From NCBI RefSeq assembly GCF_023630255.1, contig NZ_JALPRS010000001.1, positions 2,294,001-2,358,000 of the forward strand: 64,000 bases of DNA. The letters are read 5' to 3'. The translations under genes and the position numbers were made by a program. The DNA is from Pontibacter deserti (GTDB lineage: Bacteria > Bacteroidota > Bacteroidia > Cytophagales > Hymenobacteraceae). Positions 1 to 9,156 of the stretch are shown here, in pieces (positions within the stretch are counted from its first letter, which is position 1; the number at the start of each line of letters is the position of its first letter). The notes beneath the pieces are model-generated. The model ran no database searches, had not been told where the DNA came from, and was given only the letters and a program-made list of their open reading frames with translations.

Positions 1-350
1 CAAATCAAAGGCGCTCAACCTAAAGACTGAAATCAGTTCGATAGCTATAGTTCTTACTGCTTGAGATACTATAGTTGTATAGCTTTTCCTGCAATGTAGT
101 TCCGTAGGGACAGGTCGTGACTTATCCGCCCTAAGGTTGTAACTATAAACTATAGCTGAAGAATTAGCAGCAGCAGAACAGTTCCCTTGAGGACAAGTGA
201 AAACGGGAGTTCGAAACTTACGACCGCAGGTCACAAGGGTGTTAATACTGCAATTATAAAACTATAGCTTATACTAAAGCAAAGACATTTAAAGCTCCCC
301 TCCTTAGATAAGGAGGGGCAGGGGTGGTTGGATCAACAGCAACGATAAAA
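1..350 (+). repeat. Interspersed composite repeat, copy A (partial at left edge)
   Basis: Non-coding. It shares ordered blocks with 48230-48770 (same strand) and 63333-63868 (opposite strand). The blocks are a GGCGCTCAACC..AAAGACTGA block near 10-30, a degenerate copy of the palindrome GGACAGGTCGCGACCTGTCC at 108-127, a TCCCTTGAGGA block near 183-193 and a hairpin CCCCTCCTTA/TAAGGAGGGG at 297-318. It is dense in AACTATA/TATAGTT words. The blocks that precede GGCGCTCAACC in the other copies would lie left of the window. No reading frame is conserved between copies. Confidence 0.8.
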
Positions 351-487
351 CTAAATCAGACGCTCGCAGGAACTGCGCACGCTGCGAGGTCAGGAAATCC
401 TGCAAAACCTTCTTATCAGCCTTAATCATTAGTTCAAACACAAAAGACGTCTATTGCTATTTCGACAATGGCTTAAAGGGGAAATTC
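351..487. other. Spacer downstream of the DegT aminotransferase gene
   Basis: No gene seen. It holds a short inverted repeat, CTCGCAG at 363-369 and CTGCGAG at 382-388, which could be a weak terminator for the leftward genes but has no clear T run. The rest is unremarkable. Confidence 0.4.
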
Positions 488-1594
488 TTACTTACTAAAA
501 AACGCCTTCATACAACGCACTACCTGCTCCTGCTCAGCTTCCGTCATACCGGGGAAGAGTGGCAGACTTAAGCTGGTATTCGCTAATTCTTCAGTTACAG
601 GAAGATCCCCATGCTTATAATTCAGGTAACTATAAGCCTGCTGCAAATGAATGGGAACCGGATAATGTATACCTGTAAGTATATTTTGTTGCTGCAGGTA
701 TGTTTTCAGTTCATCGCGGCGCTGCGTGCGGATATTGAAGATATGGTATATGTGGCCGCAATGGTCTGCTGCGTACGGAAGTATAAGATCGCCTGTATTT
801 TGCAGTTCCTTCAGGTATATTTCTGCCAGTCTAGTCCGCTCCTTGTTCTGCTTTTGCAGGTGTTGTAGTTTTACACGTAGCACTGCAGCCTGCAACGCAT
901 CTAGACGGGAGTTTATACCTACCAGCTGATTATGGTATTTTTCTTTCTGGCCATAGTTATGGTAGCTGCTAACATATTCAGCCAGTTCAGGATCTGACGT
1001 CACTACAGCACCGGCGTCGCCCAAGGCTCCCAGGTTCTTTGTCGGGTAAAAACTAAAGGCGGCAGCAGCACCAAAAGTACCGGCAAACTGGTTTTTATAC
1101 CTGGCACCGTGTGCCTGCGCAGCGTCTTCCACAAGCTTTAAATTATAGCTTCTGCAGAGTTGCTGCAATTCTTCCATCTGGCAGGTTTGGCCGTAAAGAT
1201 GTACCGGAAGTATAGCTTTGGTTTTAGCTGTAATGAGCTTCTCCGCCGTAGATGCTGTTAAGTTATAAGTGCGTTTATCAGGTTCGGCAAGTACAGGTAT
1301 GGCACCCAATTGCACCACAGCATTGGCAGTAGCTATGAAAGTATTAGCCGGCAAGATCACTTCATCGCCGGGGCCAACACCAACTGCTTTCAAGGCAAGT
1401 ACCAATGCATCAAAACCATTGCCTACTCCTATTACAAACTCTGCTCCTAGGAACTTGGCAAAGGCATCCTCAAAAGCTTTTACATCAGGCCCAAGTATAA
1501 AATGCTGCTCATGCAATACGCGCAGCACCTCCTGCTCTACCTGCTGTGTTATACCTGCCGGCCAATCCCTGAATGCGAAGTATGGTACCTGCAT
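488..1594 (-). CDS. DegT/DnrJ/EryC1/StrS family sugar aminotransferase
   Basis: PLP-dependent aminotransferase of 368 residues, the usual family length, expected to aminate a keto group on a nucleotide-activated sugar in the cytoplasm. Visible marks are [10 protein letters not shown] (residues 60-69, phosphate/PLP pocket), the [10 protein letters not shown] block (155-164) and the PLP-lysine block [14 protein letters not shown] with Lys186. It starts two bases after the FdtA-like gene, so the two form an operon. The partner suggests the FdtB/QdtB role (transamination of a dTDP-3-keto-6-deoxyhexose to a 3-amino sugar). The family is certain; the exact sugar is inferred. No acetyltransferase or glycosyltransferase partner lies beside it in the window. 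Confidence 0.9.
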   Translation of the reverse strand: MQVPYFAFRDWPAGITQQVEQEVLRVLHEQHFILGPDVKAFEDAFAKFLGAEFVIGVGNGFDALVLALKAVGVGPGDEVILPANTFIATANAVVQLGAIPVLAEPDKRTYNLTASTAEKLITAKTKAILPVHLYGQTCQMEELQQLCRSYNLKLVEDAAQAHGARYKNQFAGTFGAAAAFSFYPTKNLGALGDAGAVVTSDPELAEYVSSYHNYGQKEKYHNQLVGINSRLDALQAAVLRVKLQHLQKQNKERTRLAEIYLKELQNTGDLILPYAADHCGHIYHIFNIRTQRRDELKTYLQQQNILTGIHYPVPIHLQQAYSYLNYKHGDLPVTEELANTSLSLPLFPGMTEAEQEQVVRCMKAFFSK

Positions 1595-1596
1595 AA

Positions 1597-2031
1597 CTAT
1601 ACTTTCCCGATCAGCTGTTTATACTTTTCATAATCCCGCAGGTAATCCTGTTCATCATAGTCTGTGGATGCCAGGCACAGTGCTATGGTTTCTTCTGAAA
1701 AAGTAAGTTCGGTCCAACATAAGGCGGGTATATACAGTCCTTTATCTGCAGACGAAAGTATAAATTCGCTTGTGCCGGCACTAGTCTCTGCTTTTACTTT
1801 TATACTTCCTGCAAGGGCAACCAGTACTTCTTGGGTGGTTTTATTGGCATGGTGCCCGCGTACTATTTCCGGTGGCATTCCTTGTATCCAGAACACGCGC
1901 TTAACGGCAAAAGGTAGTTTATCTGCATACTGTGTAGATGTAAGCACCCCTTCGGCAGTACTACCAACCTGTTCAAAAGAAATTAAGTAAGGAGATTCAG
2001 CCAACGTATCGTGGTTTAAGTATTTCTGCAA
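1597..2031 (-). CDS. FdtA/QdtA-like cupin ketoisomerase (WxcM-like C-terminal family)
   Basis: A 144-residue single-domain cupin resembling dTDP-4-oxo-6-deoxyglucose 3,4-ketoisomerases, which make the substrate for the downstream aminotransferase. KRVFWIQG (44-51), [19 protein letters not shown] (58-76) and the late WTELTF/CLAS strands fit the fold. The usual family motif is RGxHAHK; here the second histidine position is Asn63, so catalysis may differ. No ATG gives a full-length product; the frame opens at a TTG at 2029-2031, which would be the start unless the N terminus is shorter. It is divergent from the transporter gene. Confidence 0.82.
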   Translation of the reverse strand: MQKYLNHDTLAESPYLISFEQVGSTAEGVLTSTQYADKLPFAVKRVFWIQGMPPEIVRGHHANKTTQEVLVALAGSIKVKAETSAGTSEFILSSADKGLYIPALCWTELTFSEETIALCLASTDYDEQDYLRDYEKYKQLIGKV

Positions 2032-2089
2032 ATAAATCTAAATTAGCCAATTTTGCTAATACTTGTAGTGGGTGCTTTGCTGTGCTTCT

Positions 2090-2097
2090 TCTACATT
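2090..2097 (+). promoter_or_regulatory. Candidate -7 box TACATTTG for the DMT transporter
   Basis: Matches the Bacteroidota -7 consensus TAnnTTTG. A TTG at 2064-2066 lies 23 bp upstream, slightly wide. It places transcription start near 2104, about 20 bases before the ATG at 2125, and supports that start over the earlier in-frame TTG at 2053. Confidence 0.5.
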
Positions 2098-2124
2098 TGT
2101 AACACATCTGATTTAACCATACCT

Positions 2125-3036
2125 ATGCTTTACCTGCTGCTCAGTATACTTGCCAGTACTTCCCTGGTCTTCATTTTTAAGCTGTTCCAGCGGTACAACG
2201 TGCACACGTTCCAGGCAATTGTTATGAACTACCTGACGTGCGTACTGGTAGGCTTCCTGTTTTCTGGGGGGAGCAATGCTGTGCAGCCAGCAGTGTTGGA
2301 ACAGAGTTGGGTACTATATGCGCTGGTGCTGGGTACTATTTTTATCGGCACGTTTTACCTGATCGCGCTTACCACGCACTCGGTTGGCGTTACGGCAGCT
2401 TCGGTAGCTACTAAAATCTCGCTGGTTATTCCGGTATTGTTTAGTTTGCTGGTACTAAAGAACAGCCTGAAAGATTATACTTTCGTGAACTACACAGGTA
2501 TGTTTGCAGCCTTAGTGGCTATTGTTCTTTCATCTATCCGGCCACGTAACCACGAAGGCGAGGGTAGTACCTCTCCTATACTTGCTTTCCTGTTGCCGTT
2601 CATCATTTTCCTCAACAGTGGGGTTGCCGACTCGCTTATTAACTATACCAACCAATATCACCTGCAGCAAAAGGAGGCCAGCCAGTTTACCATGCTCACT
2701 TTCTCCGCTTCGGCTATGGTTGGTTTGCTGGTGTTGCTATACTTGCTCTTATCAGGCAAAACCACCTTTTACCGCAAGAGCATACTGGCGGGTATCCTGC
2801 TGGGTATTCCAAATTATTTCTCAATCTACTTTCTTATTAAAGCGCTCTCAGCTTTTGGTAACGACGGTGCATTTCTGTACCCTGTCAACAACATCGGGAT
2901 TATACTTGCCGGTGCACTGGGCGCTGTTATTTTCTTTAATGAGAAGCTTACCAAAGTTAATCTAATTGGTTTAGGAATGGCTGTTCTGGCACTTATACTT
3001 ATCTCGTACCAGGAAATAGTTGCTAACTTGTTTTGA
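2125..3036 (+). CDS. DMT (EamA-type) membrane transporter
   Basis: About 303 residues with roughly ten hydrophobic segments spread evenly over the length, in two similar halves, as in drug/metabolite transporters; substrate unknown. Late LYPVNNIGIILAGALGAVIFF is typical of the second half. The frame is open from a TTG at 2053, but the ATG at 2125 begins directly at the first membrane segment and follows a -7 box. Its stop overlaps the start of the YigZ-like gene (TGATGATG), so the two genes are translationally coupled. Confidence 0.8.
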   Translation: MLYLLLSILASTSLVFIFKLFQRYNVHTFQAIVMNYLTCVLVGFLFSGGSNAVQPAVLEQSWVLYALVLGTIFIGTFYLIALTTHSVGVTAASVATKISLVIPVLFSLLVLKNSLKDYTFVNYTGMFAALVAIVLSSIRPRNHEGEGSTSPILAFLLPFIIFLNSGVADSLINYTNQYHLQQKEASQFTMLTFSASAMVGLLVLLYLLLSGKTTFYRKSILAGILLGIPNYFSIYFLIKALSAFGNDGAFLYPVNNIGIILAGALGAVIFFNEKLTKVNLIGLGMAVLALILISYQEIVANLF

Positions 3037-3641
3037 TGATGCAGGATACGTACCGAACTATAGCCGCACCTACCGAAAGCATTTACAAGGAAAAAGGAAG
3101 TAAGTTCCTGGCGTTTGCATACCCGGTTTATTCTGAAGAAGAGATAAAAGAACACCTGGCGGAGCTACGCAAAAAGTACTTCGATGCCCGGCACCATTGC
3201 TATGCTTATACTTTAGGGGCAAACAAAAGCCGCTATCGTGCCAACGACGATGGCGAACCAAATCACTCTGCCGGTGATCCTATACTTGGCCAGATACGCT
3301 CTGCTGATTTAAGCAATGTGCTGGTAGTGGTAGTGCGTTATTTTGGCGGCACCAAGCTAGGCGTGAGTGGTCTTATAAATGCTTACAAAACCGCTACTGC
3401 CGATGCTCTTTCCGAAGCTACCATCATAGAAAAACACGAAACAACACTGCTGCTGGTACACTTTGAATACCCGCACATGAACGACGTGATGAGCCTTATT
3501 AAGGAGTATAACCTGGAGGTGCGCAATCAGCAATTTGAGCTTACCTGCACCTTAACGATAGAAGTAAGAAAGCAACTGCAGGAAGAAGTAACTGCCAAAC
3601 TCGAAAGTATAGATGGCGTTGTAGTAGAGGTAAAAAATTAA
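3036..3641 (+). CDS. YigZ/IMPACT family protein (UPF0029)
   Basis: About 201 residues. The N-terminal UPF0029 domain shows the signature DDGEPNHSAGDPIL (near 73-86) and RYFGGTKLGVSGLI (near 104-117); a DUF1949-like ferredoxin-fold domain follows. Members are cytosolic proteins linked to translation control or peptide handling; the molecular role is poorly defined. The ATG at 3036 overlaps the transporter stop codon; a second ATG lies at 3039. Confidence 0.85.
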   Translation: MMQDTYRTIAAPTESIYKEKGSKFLAFAYPVYSEEEIKEHLAELRKKYFDARHHCYAYTLGANKSRYRANDDGEPNHSAGDPILGQIRSADLSNVLVVVVRYFGGTKLGVSGLINAYKTATADALSEATIIEKHETTLLLVHFEYPHMNDVMSLIKEYNLEVRNQQFELTCTLTIEVRKQLQEEVTAKLESIDGVVVEVKN

Positions 3642-3653
3642 CTTACCAAGTAC

Positions 3654-6359
3654 TTACCTCTTTAGCCTGAAGTTCACTTTCTGCAATTCTCTTCGGTATA
3701 CTTTAAAGAGCGAGAAATTATTTTCGGCTTCGTTGTGATAAATAGTAACCGGTTGGCTGCTGTCTAATGGCTGGCCGCCAATTAATCTGCCAGTAGTATC
3801 ATACAGGTATGTTTTCTGGGGCCCGGTTTCTGTTATGGAGTATATAATATTGTCGCCACCAAAATTAAAGTACTGTACCAGCTTAGGAGCTGATGTTACA
3901 AAACGCTTCTCGAACAGCTTCTTCTGCTCCTGGTCGAAAACAACGACCCTTCCCTGCTCCTGCATCACGTATACATAAGACTTATTATCGTTGCTTTCCT
4001 GCACCAGTTCAAACATGGCGCGCTTGCTTGGCCTTGGCAACTTCTCGCGGCGCAGCACGCGGCCCTGCAGGTTAAAGGTAATTACTTCTCCGTACCTAGT
4101 CACTGTTTTCAGCTCTGTTCTGCGTAGATCAGCCCCGATTTTGGCCACTGCACCAGACGTAACCGGGGACTTTAAACTGAACGGAAAGCCCTGATAGGTT
4201 TCCCCGTTTTTGTTAAGCGCATATACATAGCCGTTATCCAGCATTACCAGTATTACATCGCGGGTACCTACGCGCAAATGTTGCGGGTCGGCAGCAAGTT
4301 TATGGTCCAGGCTACGGGGCTGCCAGCCTTGTATAGCGTTGCCCCGGATGTCATACATATACAGGTTACCCAGGTCATCATCTACCAACAAGTTATAGTT
4401 ACCGCTCCGGTTATAGTCAAAAATAGTCAGCCGTTGTATGTTCAGAGAATCGGCCAGGTTAAACGGAAAGTTCTCCAACGGCTGGCCCTGGTTATCGGTA
4501 GCGTGTATGCGATTGGTAGTAGCAAACAAATAGCGTAGCCTGTTCTCAGGCCCTAATGGTAACTGTTTTATACTTCCGCGCAGCGTACTGCCAATACTAT
4601 CTGTCCAGGTATGTTTGCCTTCAGCAGTAATGTTATGCAGTGTGTAGCTTGAGTCCTGTACCACCACTTCCCGGCTTTTATCCACCACATTCTGCACCGG
4701 GAATGGCCGCGATATCAGCCTACTGTTAAATGGCACTGAGAACTCCACCTGGAAACTGCTTTCTGCCTGGTTGCTGCTTTCCTGCTTACGGAAAACCACA
4801 CTTGTATAATACTGGCCCTCTACTTTAGCATACTGTATACTTACCTGGTTAAATTTCTTGATGAACGATGATGCCTGCAGCAGGCTTTCGCGCTCGTTTT
4901 CGGAAGTATAACGGTTTAGAATATACCAGGCATTTACTGTATTGATGAATAAGCTGAAGTTTGCTTCCTGCAGGGTTTCGCCTTGCAGGGCTTGTTGCAC
5001 AGGAGATTTGCTCCACACTTTCTCTGCCAGAACATCATCGATCAGGGCATGCGCAGTGCTCAGCTCATCTGTAAACAACATATAGTTATCAAGCTCAACC
5101 AGGTATAACTGTTCAAAACCCAAAAAAAGATCTCCGAAAAGTTTGGCAGGAAGCTCCGGCACTGCCAGCTGCTGAATTCTGTATCCGCCGTACGTACCTG
5201 TGTACGTTTTGCTCTTCTGCGCAGCCTGTGTGTTCAGCTTATACAGCAGATTAAGCGTCTGCTGTTTATTTCCTGATAAGGCATAGATAACCTTTTCGGG
5301 GCGGGTACGGATGCTGTTAGACTCCAGGTAAGCCAGTACAAGTTCCTGTTTAAAGGTATTGGCCAGGCTATCTATAGCTGCGTTATTGTCGGCTGATTTA
5401 TTCTGTTGTTTGATCCGGGCAATTTGTTGTATCCCAAAATGCAGCATTACAGCAGTACGGGTTGGCAGATATTCTTTTACAAGTATAGGCTTGGGCTGAA
5501 CAGCTACCATGTTATTATGCAGCGAACCTTTCAGCGGTTCCGGGTTAGAGAACCCGTTAAGAGATATCTTATTTTCTTCCAGCTTTAATTGCAACATACC
5601 GCTACGGCAAAGGCTGCTCAGGTATTGCACCTGCGGCATTACATCTTCTTTCAGAAACAGGTTTAGCAGGGCTGGAATTTCCCGGTTATTCAGGTATACA
5701 TTGGCATATACATCAGGCTGCTCCAGGTAATCTGCACTTTTATACTCGGCTGCCACCGATGCAGGGTTATCCAGTGTAGCGCGGCGCACTACTTCTTCTA
5801 TCAGTGCCGGCGAGGCACTTAAAATCATGTTGTTATGGTAGGAAAAGTAAGTATAGCGAAGGTTTAGCGGTTTATACGTTACTTCTGTCAGCAGCACTCC
5901 CTTGTACTGCCGTGAGTTCTGCTCAAAATCAGGGTTTTTAGTTATGTTCTCGGTTAAAGTTCGCAGAAAGCGGTGCTCGCCTACAGAGTTAACTGGTAAA
6001 TAAAATATAAAATTGAGAGTGTTCTTTCCGGTAACATGTACCGAGGTAAGAATATTCTTTTTATCAAAGAAGCGGTTCAGGCGCTGCTTGCTCGGCGATA
6101 TGCTGTCCAGCAGGGCCAGGTGATCCTGAAACTGCTGCATGATCGGCAGTGTTTCCAGGTTCTGCCAGAGCTCAGTTTTATTTAAGTGACTGGCGAGTGC
6201 CTGGTGGTTGTTAGTCTCAACTACAATTGCAGCACTTTCCGGCACAATTGCCCATAGGTCTACCTTCTCCCTACTGGCCTGCCAACGGCTAAAGCCATAG
6301 AACGCCAGCGATGCCAGCACTACAAATCCTATAAAGTAGAATAAAAGGCGTTTCAGCAT
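3654..6359 (-). CDS. Membrane-anchored DUF3352-like protein with C-terminal beta-propeller
   Basis: A 901-residue protein. A single N-terminal membrane segment (residues 4-23) is followed by a DUF3352-like region (WAIVPESAAIVVETNN, then long alternating strands) to about 560. After that come repeated strands resembling PQQ/WD-type propeller blades (for example LRVGTRDVILVMLDNGYVYA, about 690-710). Probably periplasmic and inner-membrane anchored; function unknown. It is transcribed alone leftwards, with its 3' end 12 bases from the convergent YigZ-like gene. Good codon quality throughout and no frame break seen. Confidence 0.72.
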   Translation of the reverse strand: MLKRLLFYFIGFVVLASLAFYGFSRWQASREKVDLWAIVPESAAIVVETNNHQALASHLNKTELWQNLETLPIMQQFQDHLALLDSISPSKQRLNRFFDKKNILTSVHVTGKNTLNFIFYLPVNSVGEHRFLRTLTENITKNPDFEQNSRQYKGVLLTEVTYKPLNLRYTYFSYHNNMILSASPALIEEVVRRATLDNPASVAAEYKSADYLEQPDVYANVYLNNREIPALLNLFLKEDVMPQVQYLSSLCRSGMLQLKLEENKISLNGFSNPEPLKGSLHNNMVAVQPKPILVKEYLPTRTAVMLHFGIQQIARIKQQNKSADNNAAIDSLANTFKQELVLAYLESNSIRTRPEKVIYALSGNKQQTLNLLYKLNTQAAQKSKTYTGTYGGYRIQQLAVPELPAKLFGDLFLGFEQLYLVELDNYMLFTDELSTAHALIDDVLAEKVWSKSPVQQALQGETLQEANFSLFINTVNAWYILNRYTSENERESLLQASSFIKKFNQVSIQYAKVEGQYYTSVVFRKQESSNQAESSFQVEFSVPFNSRLISRPFPVQNVVDKSREVVVQDSSYTLHNITAEGKHTWTDSIGSTLRGSIKQLPLGPENRLRYLFATTNRIHATDNQGQPLENFPFNLADSLNIQRLTIFDYNRSGNYNLLVDDDLGNLYMYDIRGNAIQGWQPRSLDHKLAADPQHLRVGTRDVILVMLDNGYVYALNKNGETYQGFPFSLKSPVTSGAVAKIGADLRRTELKTVTRYGEVITFNLQGRVLRREKLPRPSKRAMFELVQESNDNKSYVYVMQEQGRVVVFDQEQKKLFEKRFVTSAPKLVQYFNFGGDNIIYSITETGPQKTYLYDTTGRLIGGQPLDSSQPVTIYHNEAENNFSLFKVYRRELQKVNFRLKR

Positions 6360-6378
6360 GAAAAGCGTTATCTGAGCA

Positions 6379-6386
6379 CAAAAATA
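6379..6386 (-). promoter_or_regulatory. Candidate -7 box TATTTTTG for the DUF3352-like gene
   Basis: Matches TAnnTTTG on the minus strand, 20 bases upstream of the start codon at 6359. No clear TTG at -33. Confidence 0.4.
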
Positions 6387-6502
6387 ACTTAAATTTTTAA
6401 ACCACCGGATTTTGATACTTTATGTTGTTAACAGCAACCTGTAACATAACTTATCCGGAGGCGCCGCACGTATACTTTAACCCAAACCCAAACTTAAATA
6501 GC

Positions 6503-7381
6503 ATGTTCAGAATACTGGTACCAGTCGATCTTACGGAGAGTTCTTACAAGGCCTGTAACTTTGCACTTACATTTGCCAACCTGGCACCGGAAGCCACTGT
6601 AGTGCTACTCCACTGCTACCAGGATTATTTAGCCGAGCCTGAGGTCGAGGATATATTCTCAACAAACCCTACCCCCTCAGAAGTGATCACCGACCATGTG
6701 CTGCGCCGCAACCAGACCGATGCACAGGATAAGCTGGATGAACTCTACCAACATACTTTAACAAGAGTGGCCAAAGATCAGCGTGTGCAGCTGGAGCGGG
6801 TATTTATGTATGGTATGCCCGAAGACCTGATACCTGAAGAAGTGCAGCGTTTTAAACCGGATTTATTGGTAATGGCTACTAAAGGCGAGTCTAATCTTGC
6901 CCGTACCTTTTTTGGCACCATCTCTACCAACATAGCCCAGGAGATTACAGTACCTATACTTACCATACCGGAAACCTATGAGGGCACAAGTATAAAGCGC
7001 GTACTTTATGCTACTGATTTCGATAAAGCAGATACTCAGGTACTGGAAGCACTGCAACAACTTCTACAGCCTTTCGGCCCTGTTATAGAGTGTGTGCACG
7101 TAGCAGATGAACCGTCTCAAAAAGATAACAAAAAGCTGGAAGAGCTCCGTAGCGCCTTACAGCAGACAGCTACCACTAACTTAACTTATACTTTCCTGGA
7201 AGGCAACGATGTAGCGAACGCGCTGCAGAAGTTTGTTTCGGAACAAGCTATTGACCTGATTGCCCTTACTACACGCTCGCGCACGCTGCTTGGCTCCCTG
7301 CTAAACCCCAGCTTAACCAAACGAATGGTGCTGGAGTCGCAGGTGCCGCTGCTGATTTTTCACAGTTCAGATAAAGTATAG
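6503..7381 (+). CDS. Tandem universal stress protein (two UspA domains)
   Basis: A 292-residue cytosolic protein with two Usp domains (about 1-148 and 155-290). The first shows ILVPVDLTESSYKA and the nucleotide-binding MATKGESNLARTFFGTIS block; the second starts KRVLYATDF and ends with LLNPSLTKRMVLESQVPLLI. Likely ATP-binding stress protein. The frame is open from 6422, but the ATG at 6503 begins directly at the first domain strand. It is tail-to-tail with the ATP-grasp gene, with only one base between the stop codons. Confidence 0.88.
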   Translation: MFRILVPVDLTESSYKACNFALTFANLAPEATVVLLHCYQDYLAEPEVEDIFSTNPTPSEVITDHVLRRNQTDAQDKLDELYQHTLTRVAKDQRVQLERVFMYGMPEDLIPEEVQRFKPDLLVMATKGESNLARTFFGTISTNIAQEITVPILTIPETYEGTSIKRVLYATDFDKADTQVLEALQQLLQPFGPVIECVHVADEPSQKDNKKLEELRSALQQTATTNLTYTFLEGNDVANALQKFVSEQAIDLIALTTRSRTLLGSLLNPSLTKRMVLESQVPLLIFHSSDKV

Positions 7382-7382
7382 C

Positions 7383-8264
7383 TTACTGTAGTTGCGCCAT
7401 CAGTGCCTGGTAATATCGTTCCAGGCTGCCTGGTGATGTGCCAAGGAAGAGGAACGGCTCGATCAGCTCCAACTCCATCAGTACCAGTTTGCTGTTGAGT
7501 GCTACGCCATCCACACGGGCATACAGGCAGTCTTTCGCAAATTTATCTACAATGTGCTGTGCGCTGGCCAGCAGCGTTGCCGGTGGTGTTGGGGTGTGTA
7601 TGGTACCTCCGAAAAAGTGCTGTACTCTAAAGTCGCCGGGTTTGGCAGTTTTTAATACCGTGTGGCTATAGTTGCCGTTAAAGAAAATAAACGACCACTC
7701 ACCGGCTGTTTTAATTTCTTCTATAAACGGTTGCGCCAAAAATGGCTCCTGCTGCAGCAGTTGGTTTATTTGTTCTGTTTTCTCTACCGCTTCTTCTTGA
7801 GTTAAAGCAAACGTATTTTTTGCCCCACCGCTAACACGAGGCTTCACTATTATTTTCTCACTTCCTAACTGAGCAAAGGCGGCAGCAGCATTAAACTCTT
7901 CTCCCTGCTCCAGCCACACAGTTGGCACTATCGTTACGCCCTGCGCTTCCAGGTCTTTAAAGTATATTTTATCAGCGTTCCAGCGGACAGTTTTTACAGG
8001 GTTCAGTACTTTACAGCCTGCTGCTTCCACTTTATCCAGCCAGGTATAAAATGCATCAATCTTATCAAAGTAATCCCACGGCGATTTAATGATCAGGGCA
8101 TCAAACTGGCTCCAGTCTACGTTTTCATCATCCCATACCTGCCACGAAACAGTCAGCCCTTTTTCTTTCAGAAACTGGTATAAACGCTCGTCTTCTGAGT
8201 CGGCGTTGGCAGTGTAGCTACCCAGGCTTTCACAAGTTATCAGCGCTATTTGTTGTATTTGCAT
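7383..8264 (-). CDS. ATP-grasp domain protein
   Basis: A 293-residue protein with an N-terminal pre-ATP-grasp fold (QIALITCESLGSYTANADSEDE), a central ATP-binding core (KIIVKPRVSGGAKNTF; EWSFIFFNGNYSHTVLKT) and the Mg-binding end (YARVDGVAL..MELELIEPFLFL). It resembles the hypothetical ATP-grasp/cycloserine-ligase-like (DcsG-type) group that joins a carboxylate to an amine. The substrate is unknown and no neighbour reveals it. Monocistronic, leftward. Confidence 0.78.
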   Translation of the reverse strand: MQIQQIALITCESLGSYTANADSEDERLYQFLKEKGLTVSWQVWDDENVDWSQFDALIIKSPWDYFDKIDAFYTWLDKVEAAGCKVLNPVKTVRWNADKIYFKDLEAQGVTIVPTVWLEQGEEFNAAAAFAQLGSEKIIVKPRVSGGAKNTFALTQEEAVEKTEQINQLLQQEPFLAQPFIEEIKTAGEWSFIFFNGNYSHTVLKTAKPGDFRVQHFFGGTIHTPTPPATLLASAQHIVDKFAKDCLYARVDGVALNSKLVLMELELIEPFLFLGTSPGSLERYYQALMAQLQ

Positions 8265-8397
8265 AATTGTATCATATTTGCTGCGAAATTATACTTTGGG
8301 CAGCGCAGAAACTATAGTAGCAGGCACTTTTAGTAAAACTTTTAAGCGCCTGGTTCTCGTATGTGAGGTATAAATCTTACCCTATTCCCCTGATACC

Positions 8398-9030
8398 ATG
8401 TTTACCCTGCTCTGCAACAGCTTTAACTATAAGTACGCCCTACGCATACGGCTGCTTGCGCTGTTGTTTTTTGTGCATTCTGTTGCCACAGCCTGTACAA
8501 CGGAGCAACCTCATGAAGATAACGCCTCCCCTGTTTCACGTGAACCAATAGATACTACTTCTGTTCGTGCGCCACGCCGTGCTTCTGCAACTATAGAGTT
8601 TCTGGGTAATCCTTTTATTGCCAGTGTGACGCAAAGCAATTCGCTTAGCGCTTATTTTGATAAAATTCAGGATGATTTCTCAGTGGATGCAGATGCGATT
8701 GAGAACCGTCATCGACCGGATATAACCGACACCATTTACACGATCCATTTTGGTAACTCCATGATGGAGCTTTACGCACCAACGCAATCTGGTAAGTTAC
8801 TGCTGCAGGTAGCTGATATCCGGAACAGCAGTATAACACTGCGCAACAACCTGCGCGTAGGCATGACCCAACAGGAACTAACCGGCAGGCTAAAAGCTCA
8901 GAACGTAAACATTCAGCAATCTCCGGATAAAATTGTAGCCTCTACCAAAGATGGTGCGCCTATCTCGCTATACTTCTTCCTGAAGAATGGTAAAGTTTCC
9001 CGTATCCTGTACGAAGGTTATGTAGACTGA
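8398..9030 (+). CDS. Putative lipoprotein of unknown function
   Basis: A 210-residue protein with an N-terminal hydrophobic stretch ending in VATACTT; Cys33 could be a lipidation site, though the lipobox is imperfect. The mature part is soluble and mixed alpha/beta (FLGNPFIASVTQSNSLSAYF; LRVGMTQQELTGRL). The last part, with an RVGMTQQEL motif, resembles BamE/SmpA-like 'x-x-G-M-t' segments, but the match is weak. ATG at 8398. No family assigned. Confidence 0.65.
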   Translation: MFTLLCNSFNYKYALRIRLLALLFFVHSVATACTTEQPHEDNASPVSREPIDTTSVRAPRRASATIEFLGNPFIASVTQSNSLSAYFDKIQDDFSVDADAIENRHRPDITDTIYTIHFGNSMMELYAPTQSGKLLLQVADIRNSSITLRNNLRVGMTQQELTGRLKAQNVNIQQSPDKIVASTKDGAPISLYFFLKNGKVSRILYEGYVD

Positions 9031-9116
9031 TTTCAGTTAGCAGTTAACAGTTACCATTTGTTAATCTCTCAAATCTTCATTTCCAAATTTCCACATCTTC
9101 AGATTTTCAAATCTGC
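9031..9116. other. Pyrimidine-rich spacer before dtd
   Basis: Low-complexity spacer of repeated AAATCTTC/AAATTTCC-like words between a lipoprotein gene and dtd. No hairpin with a T run is apparent. Confidence 0.4.
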
Positions 9117-9124
9117 TATCTTTG
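9117..9124 (+). promoter_or_regulatory. Candidate -7 box TATCTTTG for dtd
   Basis: Matches TAnnTTTG, 32 bases before the dtd ATG. No good -33 TTG. Confidence 0.45.
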
Positions 9125-9156
9125 CCAGCAATCAGTAATTAACAACCAGCAATCAA

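Noticed and set aside
1269..1706. 145-residue frame antisense to the aminotransferase and FdtA-like genes
   Set aside because: Overlaps two well-supported genes; Ser/Thr/Pro-rich shadow translation with no motif.
2053..2124. N-terminal extension of the DMT transporter from a TTG
   Set aside because: It overlaps the likely -7 box, and the ATG at 2125 starts at the first membrane helix.
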